From assembly GCA_019648995.1 (NCBI GenBank), contig BLXT01003750.1, positions 596,232 to 624,902 of the forward strand: DNA of 28,671 bases. Reading direction: 5' to 3'. Source of the DNA: Plakobranchus ocellatus. Lineage: Eukaryota; Mollusca; Gastropoda; Plakobranchidae. Numbering within the stretch: the stretch's first letter is position 1; every line of letters starts with the position of its first letter. The translations under genes and the position numbers were made by a program. Shown one piece after another: positions 1 through 12,959 of the stretch. The notes below the pieces were generated by a model. The model had not been told where the DNA came from. It saw only the letters and a list, made by a program, of their open reading frames with translations, and did not search any database.

Positions 1-2883
1 AAAACAAATGGGATTAAAACATGTCTCTCAAAGAAACCACAGTAATAAAATATATATTTGCCATAATTCAGATACAATTTATGTCCCACCAAAATGACAT
101 TTGTGAGATATTACGATGGATTCATTGATCTCAAGTTGCTGTGGATACTTTTGCACTGGGGTCTTAAAAGAATTTTTATTGACTGAAAAAGGAGTACAAT
201 TATAAGATTTAAGCAAGTATTAGCTTAGACATCTAAGTTTGTGACTGATTCGCCCAGGTTGCTATTACATATCGTCAGCTTAGTTCCTTATTTTTTTGAC
301 TCCATTTTTACCAAAATCAAGAAAAAATTTTGTTACGGAAAGATACCCAAGTGAGGTTTCATTTCAGCTATAAAATATGGAGTTGTGTCCTTCCAGTTCT
401 ACAATATCCTAAATCCAACTACTTTGTCCATTTTGGAGAGCTTGTTTATTTTAACTCCAAGACAATCAGAAAATGATATTCTTTAAATACACTAAACTAA
501 TTTTGGATCTTGTTGTGCCAAGTCTGTTGACCAATGAAATTGCCCAATTAGGATTGGCCTGCTTTTGCTCTAGTCTTATCACATTCAAAATGGTGACCAC
601 CACTGAATGTTAGTAGCAGTGAAATGGACCAAAATAAGATTTCTAACCTTTTTAAGTACTTTTTCATTTTATATGCAAACCTTGGTTTACAATGTGATGT
701 ATTTTTTAGTCTGATAATATGAATTCATTCAGATCTAGATAGTTTACATAGGTAGCAGGGCTGAATTATTGTTTATTCTAAAAGGTAATCAATGATCTAA
801 ATTTTAGATTTTTATATAGATTCAACAATCTAATCCAATTTCTATATTATATCCAGAATCTAGATCAAGATTTAAGTTAAACAAGGATCTCAGATTTATA
901 ATAAAATCCAGAAGTGTTTAGCTTTATTCAAAAGTCAAATCCATGGACTGTTTATCTACTAGATTTAGATTATGTCCTGTCATTTAATTCTACTTAAGTG
1001 AGAAATTTTCTTAAATACTGAACACTTCTAATTTAAATCATTGCAATGAGTAGCCATTTTATTATCACCCTTTCCTTCATTTATAATCATTTTGATAGCA
1101 AATTAATTTAATATTAATGTTTTGATCAACACTGACTATTAATTTAATTTAGTGTTTTACCCCTAACCTCAGATCACAATCTAAGAGAGGCAATGTGATC
1201 ATTCATCTAAATTATCAAGCAAATTCTTGATTTCAAATTGCTGACAGAAATAGCAAAAATTGCATCAATGTAGATACAAAAATGATGAATTTATGTTTAT
1301 GAAAATACTTTCTTGTTGCAGGTTTTAAGGGAGTGACTCTCCAAGAAATGTACATGTATATTTGGAAGACATTTTAAGAAAATAACTTTATTTATGTACA
1401 ACGCATTAAATACATTTTTTTTTTTACTTTTTAATGTAATAAGAAAAGGTAATAATGCATTTGCTCTTGGACTCCAATATATATGCTAAATTTGCAGTCA
1501 TGATCAATGATCATGCTAAATATGTAACTACAATGTAGCAGAAAAATATGACCCTTCTGCTCAACAACCTGGCACCACAACTAATGGTCCACCTGTTGAG
1601 CATCACGCTTTTCCTTCACAATTTTTCACTTTTTTGTATTTTCTTCTGGCATGGTTCTTTGAAGCTGGTTCACTGAACTTATCTTAGTAAGCAATTGATT
1701 GAAGTACTCTGGCATTATAACTATATCCTTAGGTAAAAATGGATGTACATACATAAAATTTAAAATGAATCTACATAACTGTTATCTGATGTGAGTGGAA
1801 ATTAATCTAGTTAATGGTCTGTCCTGCGCAATGACTGGTGCAGCAGTAATTATAGAGTGAATACTGAATGACTTTTATTGCCATTTTTAAGTCAGCTGAC
1901 CTAAAGATTTACTTTTATTTAGCAGGTGGTAGATTACTTTGATAGCATTATATTCTTAAATGTTTTAAAAGCTCTTGTAGCTGTATAGATTTCAATTTAG
2001 CTGCAGACAGCAAACTCATGATATTCATACATGTGTAACAAAATAAGATGCCTACAAGAAAAATACATGTGATTACCCCTACGCCAAGTTTGATTATATA
2101 AAATTACAAATGTGACTTTGCAAGCTGAGATTGAGGTAGGAGTTGGTTGATTTTGTACACATAAAGAAAGAGGATTTGGTTGGTTGGTTTTGTGTACGTA
2201 GCTTGAATTCAAACCAGTGATGAAAAGATCTGTGAAAATATCAGGGTGGGTTTGTGAGCTATTGTGCTCTTATGCTCTTAATAAAATAGGAAACATATTG
2301 AATGCATCGGACAGAAATTTAGAATCATGTAGAATTTTGAGCTTCTGTTTGTGCAAAAGCCAAAAGTTATGAATGAGAATTCATGAGGATCAAAACAAAA
2401 TTTTACTTCAACAAACTGCAACAAGATATACACTCAAGCTGTCTAGATCCTCATTGATATCCCAACTGCATATTATCATGTTGGCTGATATAAATAACGC
2501 ACTGCACACAAATCTGGTATCCAAGAGAATTTTTTCGATGATAATACAATATTTGAAAGACATATGTTTGTTTTTCTTTAACTGAATCTTATTCAATAAT
2601 ATTAAAAGATATTGGTTTCACTCTAAATAATGCTTTAAAAATTGATAAGCCAAAATGAATGGCTTTGTAACCCCTGCTGTGACTGCTAGATATGTGGCAT
2701 ATCTTGGAGGCATGACTGCTAGTGCTGGGAAACAGGGACTAATTCCTAATTTCATTTGGCAAAAGTCCTCACCAACGACATAGAGGCAGTTTGCAATGTC
2801 ATAGCATCAAGTGTTGTGTCCCTTTTTGAGCCCACTTAGCGTGAAAACGATGATTATGCAAACCATGAATTAAAGCTACTAAC
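1..2883 (-). other. Intron, 3' side (partial)
   Basis: This intron is at least 2.9 kb. I looked for the next acidic-region sequence (human-type EQIDERDYDENEVDPYHG) and saw none, so the rest of the acidic region and the MIDAS domain lie outside. Degenerate ATCTAGAT-like words cluster at 730-1000. A perfect 17-base palindrome lies at 1499-1515. No gene was seen on either strand. Confidence 0.7.
1499..1515. repeat. Perfect 17-base palindrome
   Basis: CATGATCA and TGATCATG flank a single central A. The similar words ATGCTAAATTTG and ATGCTAAATATG lie on each side. Confidence 0.6.
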
Positions 2884-3054
2884 ATTATCTTCAGGAAGTT
2901 CCTTAGCTTCTTCATCTTCATCAGCATTGTCTTTTCTTTGCTCCTCTGCAGATTCATCCCCCTTAGCTTCAGATGTATTCTTATTATCATCTTTAGCCAC
3001 TGATTCTTCCATATGTTGATCCATACCTCCACCCACATCATCTTCCTTCATGTC
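2884..3054 (-). CDS. MDN1: MDN1 exon 22 of window (acidic region, last visible)
   Basis: This exon has exactly 57 codons in phase 0. The acceptor is TGAACAG and the donor is AAT|GTTAGT, lacking the usual G at the last exon base. It encodes DMKEDDVGGGMDQHMEESVA, then KDDNKNTSEAKGDESAEEQR and further acidic residues to EDN. The G.GMD......VAKDDN pattern matches animal midasin. The 3' edge is less certain because no next exon is in the window to test phase. Confidence 0.9.
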
Positions 3055-6000
3055 CTGTTCAAGCAAAAATACATAAATTAGAAAGTACATTTTTGCAGAC
3101 TTGCATTTCACAAAAATGTTGGCATTTGTTAAAATAGTTAGTGTCCGATTTGACTGGAGTGAAAAAAATTAAGTTATTAGGAGATAACAAAAGCACTCCC
3201 AGAAAGTGAGTTACCTTACAGGTCTACCTGACAGATCTAAAATGAAAACACTGTATTATATGGCTAAAAATAGATAGTTTCTTCAAGTCTAAAACACCCT
3301 GGACAGACAGGCTATAGTCTTTCTTTTCACAAAGTAAAGACAATTACTACTCTTGTATTTCCATCAAATGCAATTAGACTTTAAACTTGACTCACTTTGT
3401 GGAATAGTTGCATACCAATGTAATAAAAAAAACCTTTGTAAAATGCCCATCTCAAAATTTCTTTCAAATGAACTGTTGTAAATATAGCAATCATACATAA
3501 AACAGCATTGTCTGTTTGTTGCAAAGCTCAGATAAATTTAAGTATGATTCACATCAAAATTCACAAAACACTTTGAAGATAAGATACTTAAGTCATAATT
3601 TTTGGCGTAAAAAACAATCGCTCTGAAGTGGCTTAGGTTTTTCTTTTTTTTCTGTTGATGCTCCAGTAATGCAATATTTGCAATCTCACAGAATTTCCAT
3701 GATAGACATAGAAAGCTAAAGTGATTAACAAACAAAATGAAATAGCATAAACAACCTTCTTCTCATCATTTTCATCCTCATCTTCGCTTCCCCACATGCG
3801 TTCTTGTAAATGATCCTGCTGTCCATCTGCCTCTCCCATTTCTTTATCCATGTCTTCATCCTTTTCTGCCTCATCATCATCATCATTATCATCCTCATCT
3901 TTTTCAACTCCCTCTGTCAGCAAGGAAATAAGGATATACTCTGAATATATGCCTTTGTCCATCATGATGTATTAAGATGCAAAAAAGAAAAAAAAAATGA
4001 AGTTCGGTACTTTTGCAATAATTCAAACCTATTCAAAAAACTAAAAACCAGTTCTCTGTAAAAAAAAAAATTCAGTAGTCTTCGTGTTCTTTAAAAACAC
4101 AGTAAAATTTTCTATTTTATTGAATATTCCCAGATGAAGCCCCTGCCCTCCAAATGCAATCTTATCTTATCTATAGATGTTTGTTAAGTTGATGTTCATG
4201 GTTTAAAAATCAATATAATTCAAAGAATCTGTTTTCAAGCTTACAAGATTTTCTCAAAAAAAATTTTTTTTTAATGGTATTGTGCAAAATTAATGGTTAG
4301 CTTATGACAATATCCAAACATGGTAAAAATAAAGTACGGTTTAGAATTTACCACCAGAAATATAACAATTTCTCTTCACAGTAAACTATATGTGCTGGGA
4401 TTAAAGATTAAAGGTTGTAGTTTGCAGGAAAATCATTGAATAAAAAATAGAAAAATGGGTGTTCATGCTGTGCAAACTCAAAAAGGCCATTGGGAAGACC
4501 CCAGAGGATCGATGCATGACTTTCTGTTGCAGGCCATTTGGTTAAGGGTTAAAGGTAAGAGAACCTGCTAACCCAAAGAGCACCCAGACTGCTTTGATGC
4601 ATATGTAAAAAAAATGTAGAGAAACAGAAAAGAAAGATCAGAATACAAGAACCAATAGAAGCAATTACAATGGGCTGGATAATATACATCAAGAGTGCTT
4701 CAGCTGATTTACCCGTGTCCTCCTGATCATGCAGTTTGCCTTGGAAATCTTCAGACATTTCAATGGCATTATCCTCTGCTGGTATGTCTGGCTGGTTCTC
4801 AGATTCTTCCGCTGCCTCCACCTGATCCGGTCTTTTGGCTTCCTCCAGCTTAAAACAAAAAGTAATAAAACTCCTCCTTACACAAAGCAGGCATTCTATA
4901 AAACTTTTCTTATATCTTCTTTCTTCCCCCAACCTTCAAAAAAAGGATGTTACCAGTTAAAGCAAATTTTAAAAATACTTGAAACTTACTTACAAAATAA
5001 AGAAGAATGTATGCAAAGCAATAGGATTCAATTTTGAAGAAAAACTAATATTCTCTTTTCATTCTCTGCAACTTCAGCAATTTTGTATGAATAAGTTAAT
5101 ATATTGAAAGGCACAAATAATAATCCTGGTTGCAGGTGACTAGAATACAAATTTCCTTATGGAACTTATGACCTCAAACAGATTCTTGGGATCATGCAGA
5201 TGAGTCAGATGATTAAAATCCCAGATAAAGAGGTCAAGCAATAATAGTTTTACTATTTATGTTTCAGGATCACAAAAAAATTTTCAGTTGACAACTCACA
5301 AAAAACCTTTACATGTGAAATTTCGTTCATACAATTCATTTGGGCTGGCTCCAATGCCAATGGATTTTAATATTGGAAGCATATGGCTACGCTACAATTA
5401 CACTGTATTAAAACAAATTAAAATCAATGNNNCCCCCCCCCCCCCCCCCAATAAAAAAAAAAGAAAAGTTTAATGATATTTCGTGCCAACATGCTTTCCT
5501 GTAGAAGTCAAGTTCTTAAGCCACATTATCAGCTTCCCAGACAGAGCTTCCAAGCCCACATTAAACATACAGATTGATGTGAATAAGAGTGCAGTCTTAC
5601 CTGATCCTCTGTTTCTATCTGATCACTGACATCCTTGGTTCCTTCTCCCTCTCCGATGCCACCCCCTTCAATATCTTTAAACTCTGTAGCACCCTCACCT
5701 TCCATCTCCTCACTTAGCTCTGGTGGTATACAAAACCCCTAAAACAAATAGACAGACATGAGGTTTGTACATGCCAATAAAAGAGACTAAACAAACAATC
5801 CCNCCCCCCCCCCCCCCCTCGAAAAAAAAAAAAAAAGGAAAGAAAAATAAAAAGTGATCCTCGCTATAATTATCTTTTTTGCCACAACCATTCTACCTAT
5901 TATTATCATCTCACTATCGCCATCACATTTCTGGGTTTTTTTCACTGTCTAGCTTCATAAACATGGAGTTCTCAGAGTTGCCGCTAACAATTTTAATTTG

Positions 6001-9000
6001 TAGTGCCAAGGTTTCATCTTTCATTTTCAGCATGTGAAAGAATCAGTGGCTTGAAAATGAGTTAGAATGATAATTAAGTACAAATATGGGTCAGTAAAAC
6101 ACAAATACCCTACTTTAAACAAAAATTTGTGAAGAAAAACATCCTGGCTGATAACAAAAGACATAATACTAACAATTATTTTTAAAAAATGCAACATTAA
6201 TTCAGTTTGGAGCATAATCTACTAAGGGCATGTACTGTCAAATAGGATGGAAATTTTTATTTCTTTATTTTGATGTTTTGGCTTTATTGGTATATGTGTT
6301 TGGGTAAATTAGACAATGGAAGGGTGAAAAAAATTTTTTTGATAAATTACGTAATTTATATGGCGACCATCTTGGATTTTTTAAATGTAATTAGTTTTTT
6401 GTATAAAACTTTTTTTTATTTTTTTGCCAGTTTGCCTGAAATTTGGCATGAAGCATCTTAGAAGCCATATAAAAGTTCCTATAGAAGGGTTTTTTTTTCA
6501 TAAATTTTTCTTTTTACAGGGCATGAACAAAATTTAGTAAAATTACATCTTTCAAATTTCTCGCAATTTTCCACCCTTGAACAATGATAACTCCAAAATG
6601 AAAAATGCTACAGCTAAATTACTCATAAGTCAGTTTTATAGGTATAAGTTTATACTGTGTGAAAATTTCAGGTCATTTGGGTAGAAAACAAAAAAGTTTT
6701 ATGGATTTTAGTGCAAAAAAGTCAATTTTGAGAAAACGGACAATGAAGATTTTTTATAAAGAACAAAAACATAGTACTGGCCTCTCCAAAAACTCAAATT
6801 ATAACCTGAAAAAAAATTGTTTTCATTATATTCCGCCTTTTTACTGTAGAAAAATGGTTGAGGTAGCCAAATATGCAGTTTTCTAAAATTGGACCAAAAA
6901 ATTGCCCTAACATGAATATTTGACCCTACATGTTCTTAAGGAAATATATGATAGAAAAGACTTTTCTTAACTACTTCAACAGTCTTAACATAATAAGATT
7001 TGCCACTATGTCCTGCTGCTTATTTTTGTGATTGGAACGATAATTATCTCATTTTAAAGTTTTAAAAATCTGATATTGACTTCTCTAAATATTTCTTTTC
7101 CCAATTCAACCTTGCCCTTGATGCCTCCACTGAGTCCAGTCACAGCAAGATCTCCAAGACTTTTACAAGTGTGTTCTTGATTGCATTGAAAAAATTAGCA
7201 AAATAAATACACACCTTTTGTGCTAGCTCTGTGAAAATGGCAAGCAGCACAGACAATAATTTCCCCAAGGATCGATGAATGGCCACACCTTGACCTACTT
7301 GACTTTCTACTAGGGAGGAGAAGGCTACCACAAGGGGTTGGCACCGCAGCAAGACCTGCACACAGCTAGTCAGAGCTGCAACAGAATCTGCACTCTGAGG
7401 GTCCTGGACAGATGAGACTCTAGGATCTCCATTGTTTGATCCTTGACAATGGTTGTCCAATTCAACACAGTCAGACATCCTATTCAGATTGTCCATTATG
7501 GTAGAAAGTTTGGCAAGGATCTGAAAAAAATATTGAGAGATTAATTTATATTAAGCCAGTTCGACTGAGTTTGATGTCAAATATAACATTTTTGGGAAAA
7601 AAAATTCTTTAAAAAACTTATACTTTGACACATATCAGTTTCACATAGTTAGTTGTCACCAAAAAAAAAAAAAAAGTGACAGAGTGCAATTTCAAGCTAA
7701 TTTGGTGGATTTAGGCATTCAAATTTTAACATATTTTGCTTTTTTTGGGATTACTAATTACTAATTAATATAACACCCTTTTTCATTGAATAAACATAGA
7801 AAACCTTGAGTCTAATAAGAGATGATCACTAAACTCCAACTGTACAATCATTTCAACAATCGACAACATGATACCTTAGAGCAGTTCAGATCTTTGATTA
7901 TTTTTTTCTCTTTTTCCAAGAGGTGTTGGGAAAGATGAGCATCCAAAAGTTCCTCTAGAAGAAAGTAAAAACAAAAAAGTTAGATACAAATATATATCAA
8001 TACGAGAACAAAGAAAAAAAGATTGTGAACTATTCCATTATTGCCAATTTTTTATGAAATATCCATTGAATGACTTGGTAATACTGAAAATCAGTAATTA
8101 AACACATGACTCATTGCAAAATAAGGGTGCATAAATCTATCACTTGTTTATGCAAATTGAAAATTCAATTTATGTTTTAATCATAAAAGACAGATGACTT
8201 CTTGAAGGAGGAAAAATAAAGCAACACATAACAGGGATGTTCTCTACCCATAAAAAAAAAAAACCTGAACTTTTCGTGCGACTCTGAATACTTTGAAAAC
8301 AAACATGCATGCACAACAAAAAGCAAAAAAAAATGAAACCATGTCAATAATACTGAAACGGAGAAGCTGGAACTTTGCAAAAAAGACAGCTTCAAAGCGG
8401 AAAAAGGACATCCTTGATATATATATGCTTTTTGACATAAAGCAGACACTTTAAAGTTTTTCCTGGCCCTTTTTGTCACAAGCTAAATTTTGCTTTTTAA
8501 CACCCAGTTTTTATTTTGTTTGTTATTTAGAGTTAATTCAGCAAAAGAAAACATAAACACATTTAAAATATTTATTTTTCAATTCCAACAGTTGTCTTTC
8601 CTGGCACCTCAGAAAATTCAATGTAATAAAAGGTCTAAGTGCGTGAACGTCTTCTTTATCTCTTTATTCTTTATTAAAGAGACAAAATAATTTAAAATCA
8701 AGCAAAAAAGAAAAAAAAAAAAGAATAATCATAACACTTACAGTGCTTTTTAAATGAATTTCTATTATTTGTTCATGCATTCATCTATTGGACTTTGGTC
8801 TACATATGACTAGATCTAAAATTTCATTCCAACAAGTGAGGATCAGTTTACAAAAGATGGCTTGATAAGATCAAAAATTCACTCCATCCTTGGTGAAATG
8901 ATAGGTACATGTAATACTACACAGGTTAGGAAATTAGAATATTTAATGATTTCCATTGTAAAGCGGCCTGGTTTAGGTCATATTTGCATTAACATTTGAC

Positions 9001-12000
9001 TCATTTTCGTAAGAACAAAGGGACATCTTGCAACAAGTAAAATGGGAGAAACACGCCTATCCCTTGATCCCTATTGTTGCAAGTAAAACAAGATTTTTAT
9101 TTCTGCCTTGCAAAAATACAATTCTCTTAAAAGCTAAAGTTTATGTTGACATTTATGTTGACATACATTTTAAAAATGTTTGTTCATTAAGTCAAATAAA
9201 ATAAATAATAAGTTTCAGTGATTATTGTGTTTATCAAATCAACTCAATCGCAAAAAGTGGACAGTATTTTCTAGTTTTCCAATGTTTATTTAGCATTTGT
9301 GGGATTGCTACTTCACTGATCTCAACAAAACTATTTCACAACTATCGTTTACGTACAAAAAACATCACAAATATGCTTGGCTTCCACTAAAGTAGAGCAG
9401 TTCAGAAAATAATATTGGACTGTAAAATTGAGGCCTGAGTAGCACAAGTTTGATAAGAGACTTCCCAAATTTTATGAAGCCTTCAAGGCAAACAATTATC
9501 TGCAGGGTCTGAACAGGAATGAGGCAGTGCAAACTTTTTGTGCAAGAGCAAGGCGCACAGACGACTTGTCGGACTGAGCACAGTATGATTGGTCTGCACT
9601 AACATGTGTCGCCTGTATGGGGAACGTGACGAGTGGGTTCTGCATGTTTTGTCCAAATGCAGAGAATTGACCAATATCTGTCCCTCGGGATGGGCTGCTC
9701 AGTTCCTGAATATCTTTTAGTGGCTGAACAAGGTTGCCATGAATGCAGCAGTAAATATATTGCAGGGGTTCCTCCGGTAAGCCATGCAGTAGGCAGGAAG
9801 ACCAGGCTCCAGTGATTACCAGATAAAAGGGTGGCATCCACCAGCCCAGAAACTAGAGCAAAGCATCCATGCCTTGCAGCTATTTTCAAGTATTTGGGAC
9901 TTTTCTGAAGGTGTGTTCAAAATATAATTCCAGGATAAACTTAAAAAAAAAAAATCAGTTTTAATCTGAGTTGCTTGTAATTCATCATTCTATTCAAAGG
10001 CTTAAAGGTAATATTTTTCATTTGGAAACTTAGATTCAATACCTTAACAAAAAAATCCTTTATTTTGACAGATTTTAATGCTCATTTTCACACCATTTTC
10101 TTGGAAATTAATGGAAATATCTTACGAACAATTTTAGTCCTCACAAGAAAAAATTTGCATGATTATTATTTATCCATATTTCTATAAAAAGAAATGAAAG
10201 TAGGATTTTGTTTAATGGCCGATTTTCTTATTTTTAATTTGAACATTGTATTTTTGGCCTTTTCTGGAATGAGTCATATACTAATGATGATGACTGTGAC
10301 AATTGGTTGCTGTGAATTGAGTCAACATCTAGATATAGACTCAGAATGGTTGGTATTATGATTTGGCCTTGTCTGCTGGTAATGCTTGGTCAGATCTTGA
10401 GTAGGCCTAATATAGACCTATTTTAGATTAGATGTACTATTTTCGTTTTTTAGATTTGTTTACTTTTTTAGATGTAGGGATTTCTAGGTCTCAAACATGT
10501 GGGAACATTGTTTACAGGAAGTTGTTAGATCATAACCATAGTGGATGAGTAGAAAGGTAAAATTTGATTGGTCAATATTTTTAGCAAACCTTGACTTATT
10601 TCGATGACTTCTTCTTTGTTCAAGTAGTTCTAGAATGTGTTGCTTTTACTGTATCATTTTGAATAGTCTATAAATTGAATACCTAGTATTTTCTAGAAGC
10701 CATGGGTAGTGGGTATGTAAGAATGATTGTGAGATTGTTGAAAAGAGCTTACAGAGACCACTGAGAGCTAAACCGCTGATATTTGAGAGCTTGTAGATGA
10801 GCAACTGCCAAAACGCTGACCACAAAATTGTGTCACGATTTTTACTGCATTTTGAAAAAAAAAGAATCTCGAATTACAAAAGGGTAAAGCTCAATTGAAT
10901 ATCAGTGAGGTAATGTTCATGCAGAGTTGGATAGCAGTAGTTGATCCATGTTAAAAAAAAAAGTTTTCTGCGTCTCTTAACTTGGTGGGTAATGAGCTTA
11001 ATTTGTTGATGGGTGATCATTTTTTGGAGATTTGTCATAGTTATGTTTGAAACTTATTTGGTTAATTTAGACAGCAAGGATGTATCCAAAACTGATTTTT
11101 CAAACATAAAGCAGTACTTTGTATGCAATTGCACTCACAAAATCAAAACTTAAGTTTTGATGCATTAAATTTTTTCAACTATGATGACAACCCTCATTTT
11201 GGCGAACCCTCAGATCTAAAAATTGTAGAAATAAATTGCTGTTCTGAATCTGTTCCTTATTCAAATTAATAAACTTTTGGTTCAATTAGCTGCAAAGCTT
11301 GATGTTGGAGGGATTTCTATTCTTTAGTCTATTCAAAAGAACTCACTGACACAGGCAGTGCTAAACTAATACTATAACTAAACAGCACTGAGCTTTTCTT
11401 GACAATGACAATCCCAGAAATTTAATTCATCAGTCGAATATTGCATAATTAAGTATTTAAACACTACACATGGTATGGTTGTGGGCTTACAGCCCATCTG
11501 CAATAAGGTGATCTCAAGCTCTCAAGCCTTCACCAAGCCAGGGCATTGGTGGCAAGCCCAAAATCGAATTTGTAATATAAAAGGTCCATATGGATCTCAT
11601 GGTGGGTCCACTACCTTGCACCACCAATGCCTCTATGATCCTTGCAAAAAAGAGAGTAATAGAAGAAAAAAAAATAGAAAAAAAAGGGGGATACAATTTA
11701 TTATTAACAAACAAAATATTAGAAACAGTGTGTACACAATCACTACAAGAAACTTACCTTCATCCTCCTGCTCAGTTTTATTTTCCTCTTGCTTTGCCTG
11801 AGAATTATCATTATTTTCAACCGATGCATCCTTCGTCTCTGCTTGCACCACATTCTGAACACTGATGAGAAGTGACTCCATCAAATCTTCGGCAGAAGAC
11901 AAAAACTGAGAAATATTGCTCAGTTCAGCAGATTTTTGAGGCCTTGGCACTGATCCAGTCCCTTGATTAGCCTCATGAGCTTCAGAACTTTGACTTGCTT

Positions 12001-12904
12001 GAAGATAAACAAGACTGTCTTGTAATCCAGCAGCTCTCTCTGTCAAGATAAAAGCTCGCTCAAGATTCTTCCACCACAAACAAAAACCCTGCTTAGTCTG
12101 GGTGATCACTGAGCTTAAATAGGTCAGAGAAGACACAAGACTGCTGTTGCTGCTGCTGCCACATTCATCCTCTGATATGCTGTTATTTGATGCCGTAAAT
12201 TGGGAGATCACAAACTTTATAGTGGCAACAAAAGACTCATAGACCTCGAGAGTTGAAGAGACACATTGTATATCTGCCCTAAATGTGCATAAAAAGAAAA
12301 AAAAAATCTATGAGTCACATTTAATATTAAAAAATATCAGAAAATATAGGTGAGTAACTGGATAATTCAGCTACAAGTTATCCTACGACCTTTAAAAAAG
12401 TTTTATTGACTGAAAAGGGTAATATGAGTATGATCTTAAACTTTTTTTGGATGCAACTGAGATTGAGACATAAGGGTTGTCTTTTTTTTTTTTTTTTTTA
12501 TATAAACTACAACTGTATAAATCATGCTCAGAATTCATTATGTCCAAAATGTGACAAGTGACTAATTAGCCCAGGTAGCCTCACATATATTCCAAACAGA
12601 TATGCAAAAAAAAAGCAAATATGTCTTAGACACATTACTAATGGACTGAAAATAATAGTTTGGAAAAACAGGTTATTTAAAGCGACTTGTTTTCTTTTGC
12701 TATTATATCTGACTATTTAAAAATAATTTTCACATTAGGAACAAAAAAGAATTCAATTAATTTTTCACCATCTGAAATCTGACTTAAAAAAAAAAGGGTA
12801 TTATTATTTTGAACAAGCATCTGCAATTTTACTCGTGCAGGTCATTTAGACTGATTGCAAGACTTGAGATTTTGATTAAAAAAAAAAAAAAAAAAAAAAA
12901 NNNN

Positions 12905-12959
<55 letters not shown>

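Larger units (their letters stand above)
5739..7214 (-). other. Intron between MDN1 exons 18 and 19
   Basis: This intron is about 1.5 kb. It contains the MITE-like element 6226-6935 and the poly-C tract with an N at 5800-5818. No exon was seen. Confidence 0.85.
7955..11757 (-). other. Intron between MDN1 exons 16 and 17 (3.8 kb)
   Basis: This intron contains a GC-richer island (about 9480-9900), a small hairpin (9027-9083) and a stem-loop (11542-11631). The rest is AT-rich. Phase and sequence of exons 16 and 17 join cleanly, so no missing midasin exon is required here. Confidence 0.8.

Noticed and set aside
1997-2596. Short open frames on both strands (about 60-71 codons) as possible further MDN1 exons
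   Set aside because: None encodes acidic or MIDAS-type sequence, and the frames overlap each other on opposite strands.
2654-2803. A 49-codon plus-strand open frame starting MNGFVTPAVTARYVAY
   Set aside because: It has no recognisable motif, lies in AT-rich intron and has no supporting splice or promoter signals. It is probably chance.
4729-5037. A 102-codon plus-strand open frame
   Set aside because: It is the antisense shadow of acidic exon 20 plus intron sequence.
8177-8479. A 100-codon minus-strand frame rich in F, S and L
   Set aside because: The composition simply reflects A/T-rich DNA. It is not related to midasin, and exons 16 and 17 already join in phase.
11475-11865. Plus-strand open frames of 91-108 codons
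   Set aside because: They run through the stem-loop and then antisense to MDN1 exon 16. No independent coding support.
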